64,000 nucleotides of DNA, from contig NZ_JARXVD010000017.1 in NCBI RefSeq assembly GCF_029892685.1, forward strand, positions 1 to 64,000. The letters run 5' to 3'. A program made the translations under genes and the position numbers. Origin of the DNA: Mycobacterium sp. OTB74 (GTDB lineage Bacteria > Actinomycetota > Actinomycetes > Mycobacteriales > Mycobacteriaceae). How positions within the stretch are numbered: position 1 is the stretch's first letter; each line of letters starts with the position of its first letter. The notes below the pieces were generated by a model. The model was not told the DNA's origin, searched no databases, and saw only the letters and a program-made list of their open reading frames with translations. Below, piece after piece: positions 34,720-43,707 of this stretch.

Positions 34720-35629
34720 GCACGTGACGGAACTCACCGTCCTGGATCAGGACGTCTGGCAAGCCCGTGAGCAGCGCTTTCAGGACCGCGTCGAAGGGTT
34801 CCTGGCACCACACGAAGACCGGATGCGAGCCGGCGTACCGCACCCGGTGTGGGACTTCCTGTTCACCTACTACAGCCTCAAACCCCGTCAATTGCGGCGC
34901 TGGCATCCGGGTTTCGGGGTGGCCTTGCGCGGGCCGTCGGCGCGGCGTTTTCTGGACCGCGCCGGCTACCGCAGCTGCGGCGATGTGCTGACAGTCGATG
35001 GCGAGTTCCTGGCGGCCCGCCGGGACACCGTGGCGTTTGTGGCCGAGTTGCTGGCAGCGACGGCAGCCAGGCCGGCCCGGCTCAGCTGCTTCGGTCTGCA
35101 CGAGTGGGCCATGGTCTACCAGGCCCCGCAGGTACGGCACCAGCGCGTGCCGCTGCGGTTGGGCTCCTCCGGAACGGACGCCGTCGTCGAGTCGATGCCG
35201 TTGCGCTGCAGCCACTTTGACGCTTACCGGTTCTTCACCGAGTCGGCGGTGCCGCTCAACGCCGAATCGCTGAGCCGAAACACCCAGTCGGCCAGCGAAC
35301 AGCCGGGCTGCGTGCACGCCAACATGGATCTATACAAGTGGAGCTATAAGCTGGGCCCGCTGATCGAGTCGAACCTGGTGATGGACTGCCTGGACCTTGC
35401 TGCGGACGCCAGGTTGCTGGACATGCGGGCCAGCCCCTATGACTTGAGTGGCTATGGCATCGAACCGATCACCATCGAGGCCGCCGCCGGGCGGTCCGAA
35501 TACGTGCGCTGCCAGCAGGTCATCGCCGATCGCGCGGGCCCGCTTCGGGACGTGCTGGTCGAACGATGCCGGAGTCTGCTTGCACGGGACCGCGATTACC
35601 CACGGGTAAGCTTGATCGACGCTTCTTAG
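34712..35629 (+). CDS. 3-methyladenine DNA glycosylase-like protein (name from homologues)
   Basis: 305 residues from GTG 34712; an ATG at 34700 and a GTG at 34697 are also possible. Blocks such as HPVWDFLFTYYSLKPRQLRRWHPGFGVAL, LSCFGLHEWAMVYQ and LDLAADARLLDMRASPYDL are those of actinobacterial proteins commonly annotated as 3-methyladenine DNA glycosylase. I see no helix-hairpin-helix or AlkA-type catalytic Asp motif, so the name may be an old transfer and is weakly founded. It overlaps the CNNM gene and precedes glcB by 12 bases. Confidence 0.5.
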   Translation: MSEHVTELTVLDQDVWQAREQRFQDRVEGFLAPHEDRMRAGVPHPVWDFLFTYYSLKPRQLRRWHPGFGVALRGPSARRFLDRAGYRSCGDVLTVDGEFLAARRDTVAFVAELLAATAARPARLSCFGLHEWAMVYQAPQVRHQRVPLRLGSSGTDAVVESMPLRCSHFDAYRFFTESAVPLNAESLSRNTQSASEQPGCVHANMDLYKWSYKLGPLIESNLVMDCLDLAADARLLDMRASPYDLSGYGIEPITIEAAAGRSEYVRCQQVIADRAGPLRDVLVERCRSLLARDRDYPRVSLIDAS

Positions 35630-35641
35630 GAGGAAATACAA

Positions 35642-37855
35642 ATGACTGATCGTGTGACGGTGGGAAATCTGCGGGTTGCCCGCGTACTGCACGACTTCAT
35701 CACGAATGAGGCCCTGCCCGGTACCGGGGTGGACCCGGACACCTTCTGGGCAGGCGTGGACAAGGTCATCACGGACCTGGCGCCGCAGAATCAAGAGTTG
35801 CTGGCCCGCCGTGACGACCTGCAGGCGCAGATCGACAAGTGGCACCGTGCCCGGGTCATCGACCCGGTCGACACTGACGAGTTCAAGAACTCCTATCAGC
35901 AGTTCCTCACCGAGATCGGCTACCTGCAGCCCGAACCGGCGGACTTCACCATCACCACGTCCGGCGTCGACACCGAGATCACCAGCACCGCCGGTCCGCA
36001 GCTTGTGGTGCCGATCCTCAACGCGCGGTTCGCGCTCAACGCCGCCAACGCCCGCTGGGGTTCGCTGTACGACGCGCTCTACGGCACTGACGTCATCTCC
36101 AACGAGGGCGGCGCCGAAGCCGGCGGCGGCTACAACCGGGTGCGCGGCGACAAGGTGATCGCCTACGCCCGCAAATTCCTGGACGAGGCCGTCCCACTGG
36201 CGTCCGGCTCGTGGTCGGAGATCACCCGCCTGAAGATCGACGACGAACATCAGCTGGTCGCCGAACTCGGCGACGGCCTGTCGGTCGGATTGGCCACCCC
36301 CGAAGGGTTCGTCGGCTACACCGGCGAACTCAGCCACCCCCAGTGGTCGGTGCTGCTCGAGCACCACGGCCTGCACATCGAGATCCTCATCGACCCCGAG
36401 TCCCCGGTCGGCGCCACCGACAAGGCCGGCATCAAAGACGTGGTGCTGGAGTCCGCCATCACCACGATCATGGACTTCGAGGACTCGGTGGCCGCGGTCG
36501 ACGCCGACGACAAGGTGCTGGGCTACCGCAACTGGCTCGGCCTGAACAAGGGTGACCTGGCCGAAGAGGTCAGCAAGGGCGGCAAGACCTTCACCCGCAC
36601 TCTGAACGCGGACCGTACCTTCACCACCCCGAACGGCGAGGGCGAGCTGACGCTGCCCGGTCGCAGCCTGCTGTTCGTCCGCAACGTCGGTCACCTGATG
36701 ACAAACGACGCCATCGTGGATGCCGACGGGAAGGAAATTCCCGAGGGCATTCAGGACGCGCTTTTCACCGGTCTGATCGCCATGCACGGCCTCAAGTCCT
36801 CCAAGGAGAACGGTGAGCTGACCAACAGCCGCACCGGCTCGGTGTACATCGTCAAGCCGAAGATGCACGGCCCCGACGAGGTCGGCTTCACCTGCGAGCT
36901 GTTCAGCCGCGTCGAAGACGTGCTGGGCCTGCCCGAGGCCACCCTCAAGGTCGGCATCATGGACGAAGAGCGGCGCACCACCATCAACCTCAAGGCGTGC
37001 ATCAAGGCCGCCGCCGATCGCGTGGTGTTCATCAACACCGGCTTCCTGGACCGCACCGGCGACGAGATCCATACCTCGATGGAGGCCGGCCCCATGGTGC
37101 GCAAGGGCGCCATGAAGGCCCAGCCGTGGATCAAGGCCTACGAGGACGCCAACGTCGACACCGGCCTGGCCGCCGGCTTGGCCGGGCGGGCGCAAATCGG
37201 TAAGGGCATGTGGGCCATGACCGATCTGATGGCCGACATGGTGGAGCAGAAGATCGGCCAGCCGAAGGCCGGTGCGACGACTGCCTGGGTGCCGTCACCG
37301 ACCGCAGCGACCTTGCACGCCATGCACTACCACCAGGTCGACGTGGCCGCGGTGGACAAGGAACTGGCCGGCAAGAAGCGCACCACGCTGACCGAACTGC
37401 TGACCATCCCGCTGGCCAAGGAGCTGGCCTGGGCGCCGGAGGAAATCCACGAGGAGGTCGACAACAACTGCCAGTCGATCCTGGGTTACGTGGTCCGCTG
37501 GATCGACCAGGGCGTCGGCTGCTCCAAGGTGCCCGACATCCACGACATCGCACTCATGGAAGACCGCGCCACCCTGCGTATCTCCAGCCAGCTGCTGGCC
37601 AACTGGCTGCGCCACGGTGTCATCACAGAGGACGACGTGAAGGCCAGCCTGCGCCGGATGGCCGCGGTGGTCGACGGACAGAATGCCGGCGACTCGTCCT
37701 ACCTGCCGATGGCACCGGACCCCGAGGGAAGCATCGCCTTCCAGGCAGCCGAGGAACTGATTCTGCGAGGAGCAGCGCAGCCCAACGGTTACACCGAGCC
37801 GATCCTGCATCGCCGCCGACGCGAGTTCAAGGCCGCCCACGCAGACCGTTCGTGA
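35642..37855 (+). CDS. glcB: Malate synthase G
   Basis: 737 residues, the length of single-chain malate synthase G. It condenses glyoxylate with acetyl-CoA to malate in the glyoxylate shunt, needed on fatty acids or acetate. Landmarks are ARWGSLYDALYGTD, ESAITTIMDFEDSVAAVDADDKVLGYRNWLGL (metal and glyoxylate site), KMHGPDEVGFTCELFSRVEDVLGL and GIMDEERRTTINLKACIKAA, and DRTGDEIHTSMEAGP. AGGAGG lies 8 bases before the ATG. It carries a UUCG-loop hairpin terminator. Confidence 0.96.
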   Translation: MTDRVTVGNLRVARVLHDFITNEALPGTGVDPDTFWAGVDKVITDLAPQNQELLARRDDLQAQIDKWHRARVIDPVDTDEFKNSYQQFLTEIGYLQPEPADFTITTSGVDTEITSTAGPQLVVPILNARFALNAANARWGSLYDALYGTDVISNEGGAEAGGGYNRVRGDKVIAYARKFLDEAVPLASGSWSEITRLKIDDEHQLVAELGDGLSVGLATPEGFVGYTGELSHPQWSVLLEHHGLHIEILIDPESPVGATDKAGIKDVVLESAITTIMDFEDSVAAVDADDKVLGYRNWLGLNKGDLAEEVSKGGKTFTRTLNADRTFTTPNGEGELTLPGRSLLFVRNVGHLMTNDAIVDADGKEIPEGIQDALFTGLIAMHGLKSSKENGELTNSRTGSVYIVKPKMHGPDEVGFTCELFSRVEDVLGLPEATLKVGIMDEERRTTINLKACIKAAADRVVFINTGFLDRTGDEIHTSMEAGPMVRKGAMKAQPWIKAYEDANVDTGLAAGLAGRAQIGKGMWAMTDLMADMVEQKIGQPKAGATTAWVPSPTAATLHAMHYHQVDVAAVDKELAGKKRTTLTELLTIPLAKELAWAPEEIHEEVDNNCQSILGYVVRWIDQGVGCSKVPDIHDIALMEDRATLRISSQLLANWLRHGVITEDDVKASLRRMAAVVDGQNAGDSSYLPMAPDPEGSIAFQAAEELILRGAAQPNGYTEPILHRRRREFKAAHADRS

Positions 37856-37885
37856 CCGGCTGAGCGCCATCATCGATGATTGACA

Positions 37886-37923
37886 TTCGGCGGGTCCGTA
37901 TCTTCGGACACGGGCCCGCCGAA
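37886..37923 (+). terminator. UUCG-loop hairpin terminator after glcB
   Basis: TTCGGCGGGTCCGTATC (37886-37902) pairs with GACACGGGCCCGCCGAA (37907-37923) over 17 positions with two G-T pairs, closed by the very stable TTCG tetraloop. It begins 31 bases after the glcB stop. Confidence 0.85.
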
Positions 37924-37951
37924 CGCACGCCGAAACCAGGAATGGACACCT

Positions 37952-40444
37952 ATGGGTAGACACAGCGCTCCCGACGACGAACCGGACGAGCTGGACGACG
38001 AAGCACCGGGATCCGGTGCTGACCCCGGCCGAAATACCGGCGGCGCAACAGGTTTCCGTGGGTCCGATGACTGGGCTTCAGCTCCCCGCGGTGGCTACGG
38101 TCCGAGTGGTCCTCCGCGACCGACCGGTCCGGTTGGTCCTATGCGACCCACCGGTCCAACTGTTCCTGCGGGACCGACCGGCCCAACTCCTCCTAAAGCG
38201 CCCACTGGCGCAACAGGTCCCACCATGCCCACGGGCCCAACCGCTCCGCAAGGACCCGCTGGCCCGACTCCCCCTAACGGGCCCACCGGCCCGACGGCTC
38301 GCCCGGGCCCCACCCCGCCGCCCAGCGTGGCCGACGACTACACCTACGACACCGGTCACAGCTATGACGCCGGGCATGAGTATGACACCGGCCACGACTA
38401 CGACGACTATGGCTACGACAGCGACGAGCATTACGACGCCGACCAGCACTATGACAATGGTCGCGGCGCCGATTACGGAGGTCGTTACGCCGGCAGCCAG
38501 CATCGCGATGCTGACCAGAACTACGAGACTGACCATCTTTTCGACGATGGTTACCAGCCCCACCCCGACGATCACGATGACATCGATGGTCCCAATTGGG
38601 ATGCCGACGATGACCCGATGGACGGATCCGATACCGCGACACAGACTTTCGCGGCCGTACCGAGGCGAGCCGAGGGGCCTGCGCACGGCGGTGAGTGGGA
38701 CGGCGGCGAGTGGACCGGCAGCCACCGGGCAGTCCAGTCAGGCCGGCGCGGCGTCAGCGTCGGTGTCATCGCCGCCCTGGTCACCGTCGTGGTCGTGGTG
38801 GCCGCCGTCATCCTGTGGCGCTTTTTCGGTGACGCGCTGTCCAACCGCAGCCGCGAGGCGTCGGCCCGGTGTGTGTCCGGCGCAGTCGACGTAGCCGTGC
38901 TGGCTGACCCGACCATCTCAGACCAGATCAGCTCGCTGGCCGGTAAATACAACGAGACCGCCGAGCCCATCGGCGACAAGTGCGTCAAGATCGCCGTCAA
39001 ATCTGCTGACTCGGACGCCGTCATCAGCGGATTCGCCGGTAAATGGCCGGCCGAACTGGGGTCGCGTCCGGCGCTGTGGGTTCCGGCCAGTTCGATCTCG
39101 GCTGCCCGGCTGGTAGCGGGCGCCGGTGAGCAGGCGGTCAGCGGCGACAGCAAGTCGCTGGCCAGCTCCCCCGTGCTGCTGGCGGTTCGACCACAGCTCA
39201 AAGATGCTCTGTCGCAACAGAATTGGGGAACGCTGCCGACGCTGCAGACCACCCCGTCTGCGCTCGACGGGCTGAACCTGGCCGGCTGGGGGTCGCTGCG
39301 TCTGGCAATGCCCACCATCGGCAATGCCGATGCCAGCTACCTGGCGGGCGAGGCCATCGCGGCTGCAGCCGCAGCCGGCGCGCCACCCAACGCCGGTGCG
39401 GGCGCGGTGCACAAGGTGATGCACGCTCAACCCAAGCTCGCCGATTCGAAGTCCTCGACCGCCTTCGACGCGCTGGTCTCGGCCGACGACCCCGCGACCG
39501 CACCCGTGCATGCCGTGGTAACCACCGAGCAGCAGCTGTATCAGCGGTCGTTGCACACCGACAATGCCAAGGCCAAACTGGCCGCGTGGCTTCCGGGAGG
39601 TGCTCCCGCGGTCGCCGATTACCCCGCGGTCCTGCTCGGCGGCGACAAGCTGTCTCATGAGGAGAGCAGTGCGGCAAGCGAATTCGAACGGTTCCTGCTC
39701 AAGCCGGAACAACGTGCCGAGCTGGCCAAGGCCGGGTTCCGGACCGACGGCGGCGAGGCGCCGAAGAACGACGTGGTGAACCTGGGCTCCATTCCCGACG
39801 CGCTGTCGATCGGCGATGCCGCGACCCGCGCCACACTGGCCAACGCCGTGGGCGGCACCGGGCAGTCCTCAGCGGTGACCATCATGCTGGACCAGTCCAT
39901 GCCGACCCAAGAAGGTGGCAAATCCCGGCTGGCCAACGTCACCGCCGCGATCACCGATCGCCTGAATGCCATGCCGCCCAACAGCTCGGTGGGGCTGTGG
40001 ACGTTCGACGGCGTCGCCGGGCGTTCCGAGGTATCGGTGGCGCCGCTGACCGACGGCAACGGTGGGCAGTCGCATCTGAATCAGCTCAATTCCGACCTGC
40101 AGAGTCAGAGCGCCTCGGGCGGCGGTGCCGTCTCGTTCACCACGCTTCGCATGCTCTATACCGATGCTGTGTCGAATTACCGTGACGGCCTGACCAATTC
40201 GATTCTGGTGATCACCGCCGGTCCGCACACCGACCAGTCCCTGGACGGCCCCGGACTACAGCAGTACCTCAAGTCGGCCTTCGACCAGGCACATCCGGTG
40301 TCGATCAACGTGATTGACCTCGGCTCGGACCCGGACCGGTCAACCTGGGAGGCCGTGACGCAGATAACCGGCGGCACCTACTCGAAGGTGACCAGTTCGG
40401 CCAGCCCTGAACTGGCCGCGGCATTGGCCGGCGTCCTGACCTAA
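37952..40444 (+). CDS. Large membrane protein with collagen-like segment and extracytoplasmic VWA domain (Rv1836c-like)
   Basis: 830 residues from ATG 37952 (MGRHSAPDDEPDELDDEAPG). In order: an acidic start; a collagen-like tract at about 50-124 of G-P-x-G-P-T triplets; an Asp/His/Tyr-rich tract at about 126-205 with repeated DTGHxYD and DxHYD units; one membrane helix at about 268-290 (SVGVIAALVTVVVVVAAVILW); then a substrate-binding-protein-like region and a C-terminal von Willebrand A domain. The MIDAS motif is DQSMP instead of DxSxS, so its metal site may be incomplete. The repeats would be cytoplasmic if the helix is a signal anchor. The function is unknown; a related protein follows glcB in M. 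tuberculosis. Confidence 0.82.
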   Translation: MGRHSAPDDEPDELDDEAPGSGADPGRNTGGATGFRGSDDWASAPRGGYGPSGPPRPTGPVGPMRPTGPTVPAGPTGPTPPKAPTGATGPTMPTGPTAPQGPAGPTPPNGPTGPTARPGPTPPPSVADDYTYDTGHSYDAGHEYDTGHDYDDYGYDSDEHYDADQHYDNGRGADYGGRYAGSQHRDADQNYETDHLFDDGYQPHPDDHDDIDGPNWDADDDPMDGSDTATQTFAAVPRRAEGPAHGGEWDGGEWTGSHRAVQSGRRGVSVGVIAALVTVVVVVAAVILWRFFGDALSNRSREASARCVSGAVDVAVLADPTISDQISSLAGKYNETAEPIGDKCVKIAVKSADSDAVISGFAGKWPAELGSRPALWVPASSISAARLVAGAGEQAVSGDSKSLASSPVLLAVRPQLKDALSQQNWGTLPTLQTTPSALDGLNLAGWGSLRLAMPTIGNADASYLAGEAIAAAAAAGAPPNAGAGAVHKVMHAQPKLADSKSSTAFDALVSADDPATAPVHAVVTTEQQLYQRSLHTDNAKAKLAAWLPGGAPAVADYPAVLLGGDKLSHEESSAASEFERFLLKPEQRAELAKAGFRTDGGEAPKNDVVNLGSIPDALSIGDAATRATLANAVGGTGQSSAVTIMLDQSMPTQEGGKSRLANVTAAITDRLNAMPPNSSVGLWTFDGVAGRSEVSVAPLTDGNGGQSHLNQLNSDLQSQSASGGGAVSFTTLRMLYTDAVSNYRDGLTNSILVITAGPHTDQSLDGPGLQQYLKSAFDQAHPVSINVIDLGSDPDRSTWEAVTQITGGTYSKVTSSASPELAAALAGVLT

Positions 40445-40484
40445 CGAGCCCTGAAGGCTCACGACCGACGAACGCATACCCTCC

Positions 40485-40518
40485 CGGGCGGTCCCTCGAA
40501 AGTTCGAAGGACCGCCCG
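40485..40518. terminator. Bidirectional hairpin between the VWA gene and gcvP
   Basis: CGGGCGGTCCCTCGAA (40485-40500) pairs with TTCGAAGGACCGCCCG (40503-40518) with one mismatch around AG. It lies 41 bases after the VWA gene stop and 9 bases after the gcvP stop on the other strand. Confidence 0.85.
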
Positions 40519-40526
40519 TCGGAAGG

Positions 40527-43397
40527 TCAGGCGAAGGCCTCGATCGGCGGGCACGAGCACACCAGATTGCGGTCACCGAACGCACCGTCGATCCGGCGAA
40601 CCGGCGGCCACACCTTGGGCCGGAAACCCTTGCCCAGCGGGTAGGCGGCCTGCTCGCGGGTGTACGGATGCTTCCAGTCGTCGACCAGCAGGCACTCGGC
40701 AGTGTGCGGTGCGTTGTGCAGCGGGTTGTCGTCCGCCGGCCAATCTCCGGATCCGACCTGGTCGATCTCGCGCTTGATCGCGATCATGGCCGCGATGAAT
40801 GCATCGACCTCGGCCAGGCTTTCGCTCTCGGTGGGCTCGACCATCAGCGTGCCGGCCACCGGGAAACTCATGGTCGGTGCGTGGAAACCGTAGTCCGCCA
40901 GGCGCTTTGCCACGTCGTCCACGGTCACACCGGTGTTTTTGGTGATGGCCCGCAGGTCAAGGATGCACTCGTGGGCCACCATGCCGTTCTCGCCGGTGTA
41001 CAGCACTGGGTAGTGCTCATCGAGCCGCCGGGCCAGGTAATTGGCCGACGCGATCGCGGTCAGGGTGGCTGCGCGCAGGCCCGGGGCGCCCATCATCCGG
41101 ATGTAGGCCCAGGTGATCGGCAGGATCGAGGCCGAACCGTACGGCGCCGCCGACACGGTGTGGTCGTCCGACAGTTCCGCGGCCAGCGGGTGACCGGGCA
41201 GGTACGGCGCCAGGTGCGAACGCACAGCTACCGGCCCCACACCCGGACCACCGCCACCGTGCGGGATGCAGAAAGTCTTGTGCAGATTCAGGTGGCTGAC
41301 GTCGCCGCCGAACTTGCCCGGCCTGGCTAGGCCCACCAGTGCGTTTAGGTTGGCGCCGTCGACGTACACCTGGCCGCCGGCGTCGTGCACCGCGGCGCAG
41401 ATGTCGGCGACGTCATGCTCGTAGACACCGTGGGTGGACGGGTAGGTGATCATCAGCGCAGCCAGGTCACTGGCGTGCTCAGATATCTTGGCCCGCAGGT
41501 CATCCAGGTCGACGTCGCCGTTCTCCCGGCAGGCGACCACAACCACCCGCATGCCGACCATCGCCGCCGACGCGGCGTTGGTGCCGTGCGCGCTGGACGG
41601 GATCAGGCAGATGTTGCGACCGGATTCACCACGGGCCTCGTGGTAGGCCCGAATGGCCAGCAGACCGGCGTACTCCCCCTGCGAACCGGCGTTGGGCTGC
41701 AAGGAAACCGAGTCGTATCCGGTGATGCTGGTCAACCAGGACTCGACCTGCTCGATCAGCGTGCGCAGCCCGGGGGTGTCCGAGGCCGGCGCGAACGGAT
41801 GCTGGCGGGAGAACTCGGTCCAGGTGATCGGCTCCATCTCGGCTGCTGCATTCAGCTTCATGGTGCACGAACCCAACGGGATCATGCTGCGGTCCAGCGC
41901 GACGTCCTTGTCGGCGAGCGCGCGCAGGTAGCGCATCATCTCGGTCTCGGTGCGGTACCTGGAGAACGCCGGGTGGGTCAGGAAATCTGAAGTGCGGGTG
42001 TGGATTTCAGGTCCGGTCCAATGATGCCCGCCGCGAGTGGCGCCGAAAGCGGCCAGTAGCGCGTCGACGTGCTCGGCGGTGGTCGCCTCGTCGCACGACA
42101 CCGAGACATGGTCGGCGTCGACCAGCCACACGTTGATGCCACGCTCCTTGGCCGCCGCCCGGACCTGTTCAGCAGCACCAGGCACGCGCGCCAGAACGGT
42201 GTCGAAGAATCCGTCATGCACCACCTCGATGCCGGCCGAGGCCAGCCCGGTGGCCACCGCCACCGCATGGCCGTGCACCCGGTTTGCGATCGCGGTTAGG
42301 CCGCGGGCACCGTGGTAGCTGGCGTACATCGCGGCAATCACCGCGAGCAGCACCTGGGCGGTACAGATGTTGCTGGTCGCCCGGTCCCGGCGGATGTGCT
42401 GTTCACGGGTCTGCAGCGACAGCCGGTACGCCGGCGATCCGTCCGCGTCGACCGAGACACCGACCAGTCGGCCCGGCAGCTGGCGCGCATGCTTGGTGTG
42501 CACGGCCAGGTAACCCGCGTGCGGGCCGCCGAATCCCATTGGCACACCGAATCGCTGGGTGGTGCCGAAGGCAACGTCGGCGCCGATCTCTCCCGGCGGG
42601 GTAACCAGCGTCATGGCCAGCAGGTCTGCACCCACGGCCACCAGAGCGCCGCGCTCGTGAGCCTGCGCCACCAGCGCCGACCACTCAGTGATCACACCGC
42701 TGGCGCCAGGCAGCTGCACGATGACGCCGAAGAAGTCACCATTTGGTAGACCGTTGCGCAGATCGGCTGTGACGATCTCGATGCCCAGCGGCTGAGCGCG
42801 GGTAGCCAGTATCGCAGCGGTCTGCGGATAGATGTCGGCGTCGACGGCAAGCCTGTGCCGATCCCCCTTCACCGACCGGTGCATCAGGGTCATGGCCTCG
42901 GCTGCCGCGGTGCCCTCGTCGAGCATCGAGGCGTTGGCGATCTCCAGGCCGGTCAGATCGGTGACCATGGTCTGGAAGTTCAGCAGCGCCTCGAGGCGGC
43001 CCTGGCTGATCTCCGGCTGGTACGGCGTGTAGGCGGTGTACCAGGCAGGGTTCTCAAGAATGTTGCGGCGCAATACCGGAGGGGTGAGCGTGTCGTAGTA
43101 ACCCTGTCCGATCATCGAGACCGCGACGGTGTTGGAGTCGGCCAGTGCCCGCAGTTCGGCCAGTGCCTGCTCTTCACTGGCTGGGGCGGGCAATTCGTCG
43201 AGCCCGGGCGCCATACCAGCGGCTGACAGGACATCGAGAATGCCTGCCGGCAGCGCCTTGGCTGCGAGCTGCTCCAGTGAGTCGACGCCGATGACGTTGA
43301 GCATGGTTTCGATGGCGGCCGCATCAGGCCCGATGTGACGGTCAGCGAACCGCGGCTGATGGTGCTCGGCGGACGGACGGGATGGGATACCGGACAC
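40527..43397 (-). CDS. gcvP: Glycine dehydrogenase (decarboxylating), P protein
   Basis: 956 residues from GTG 43397 (MSGIPSRPSAEHHQPRFADRHIG), preceded by AAAGGGG. The frame stays open to 43514 but that part is the riboswitch. The PLP lysine is K707 in HLNLHKTFCIPHGGGGPG. Both halves of the single-chain P protein are present, with SMIGQGYYDTLTPPVLRRNILENPAWYTAYTPYQPE near the start. It decarboxylates glycine and passes the aminomethyl group to lipoyl-GcvH (gene at 46558-46950). A tandem glycine riboswitch controls it. gcvT is not in this window. Confidence 0.97.
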   Translation of the reverse strand: MSGIPSRPSAEHHQPRFADRHIGPDAAAIETMLNVIGVDSLEQLAAKALPAGILDVLSAAGMAPGLDELPAPASEEQALAELRALADSNTVAVSMIGQGYYDTLTPPVLRRNILENPAWYTAYTPYQPEISQGRLEALLNFQTMVTDLTGLEIANASMLDEGTAAAEAMTLMHRSVKGDRHRLAVDADIYPQTAAILATRAQPLGIEIVTADLRNGLPNGDFFGVIVQLPGASGVITEWSALVAQAHERGALVAVGADLLAMTLVTPPGEIGADVAFGTTQRFGVPMGFGGPHAGYLAVHTKHARQLPGRLVGVSVDADGSPAYRLSLQTREQHIRRDRATSNICTAQVLLAVIAAMYASYHGARGLTAIANRVHGHAVAVATGLASAGIEVVHDGFFDTVLARVPGAAEQVRAAAKERGINVWLVDADHVSVSCDEATTAEHVDALLAAFGATRGGHHWTGPEIHTRTSDFLTHPAFSRYRTETEMMRYLRALADKDVALDRSMIPLGSCTMKLNAAAEMEPITWTEFSRQHPFAPASDTPGLRTLIEQVESWLTSITGYDSVSLQPNAGSQGEYAGLLAIRAYHEARGESGRNICLIPSSAHGTNAASAAMVGMRVVVVACRENGDVDLDDLRAKISEHASDLAALMITYPSTHGVYEHDVADICAAVHDAGGQVYVDGANLNALVGLARPGKFGGDVSHLNLHKTFCIPHGGGGPGVGPVAVRSHLAPYLPGHPLAAELSDDHTVSAAPYGSASILPITWAYIRMMGAPGLRAATLTAIASANYLARRLDEHYPVLYTGENGMVAHECILDLRAITKNTGVTVDDVAKRLADYGFHAPTMSFPVAGTLMVEPTESESLAEVDAFIAAMIAIKREIDQVGSGDWPADDNPLHNAPHTAECLLVDDWKHPYTREQAAYPLGKGFRPKVWPPVRRIDGAFGDRNLVCSCPPIEAFA

Positions 43398-43440
43398 GAC
43401 AAACCCCTTTGGGAGCACGGGGTTCCGAAGGGCATGCCAC

Positions 43441-43458
43441 GGAACCGCCTGCGGTTCC
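43441..43458 (-). promoter_or_regulatory. Hairpin in the riboswitch expression platform
   Basis: GGAACCGC and GCGGTTCC pair perfectly around CT, between the riboswitch and the gcvP ribosome site. It is a candidate switching element for gcvP expression. There is no T-run after it, so control may be at translation. Confidence 0.5.
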
Positions 43459-43650
43459 TCCCCCTCTGTCGTCGGTGCCTGAGAGATTCGGCCGACGCGC
43501 CAGCCTTTCCCCATGGGCGGGCGAGCACGTGCTCACCACTTTCCAGAGGCATCGGGGCCCGGCGCGGTCCGGGGGCCTGAGAGGTTGACGGAGAGGTGTT
43601 GCTCCTTCGGCGCCCGTGGCTGGCTGCCACGGATCTCTCCCGCGCAAGGA
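43459..43650 (-). ncRNA. Tandem glycine riboswitch upstream of gcvP
   Basis: Read on the minus strand, the first aptamer has GGGAGAGATCC (43631-43641), GCCGAAGGAGCAA (about 43599-43611) and CCTCTCAGGC (43575-43584), then CCTCTGGAAAG. The second has GGGGAAAGG, then ATCTCTCAGGC (43477-43487) and GACAGAGGGGG (43459-43469). These are the conserved core pieces of glycine aptamers in the standard order. Binding of glycine should switch on gcvP so that excess glycine is degraded. Confidence 0.88.
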
Positions 43651-43707
43651 CGATGCGCGCGCCAGTCTACCGGCCCGCCGCAGTGCCCCGCGCACAGACG
43701 AAGAGGG

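Noticed and set aside
33637..34737. 366-codon antisense frame over the second CNNM gene
   Set aside because: Q/H/R-rich shadow translation; the sense strand encodes clear CNNM and CBS domains.
35330..37195. 621-codon open frame antisense to glcB
   Set aside because: Long antisense frames are common in high-G+C codon structure; no domain, no start signal, and glcB is certain.
37866..37951. N-terminal extension of the VWA protein through the glcB terminator
   Set aside because: The extension would be encoded by the hairpin terminator; ATG 37952 matches the family start MGRHS.
43398..43514. N-terminal extension of GcvP
   Set aside because: The bases are the glycine riboswitch and its hairpin; the GTG at 43397 with AAAGGGG upstream is the better start.
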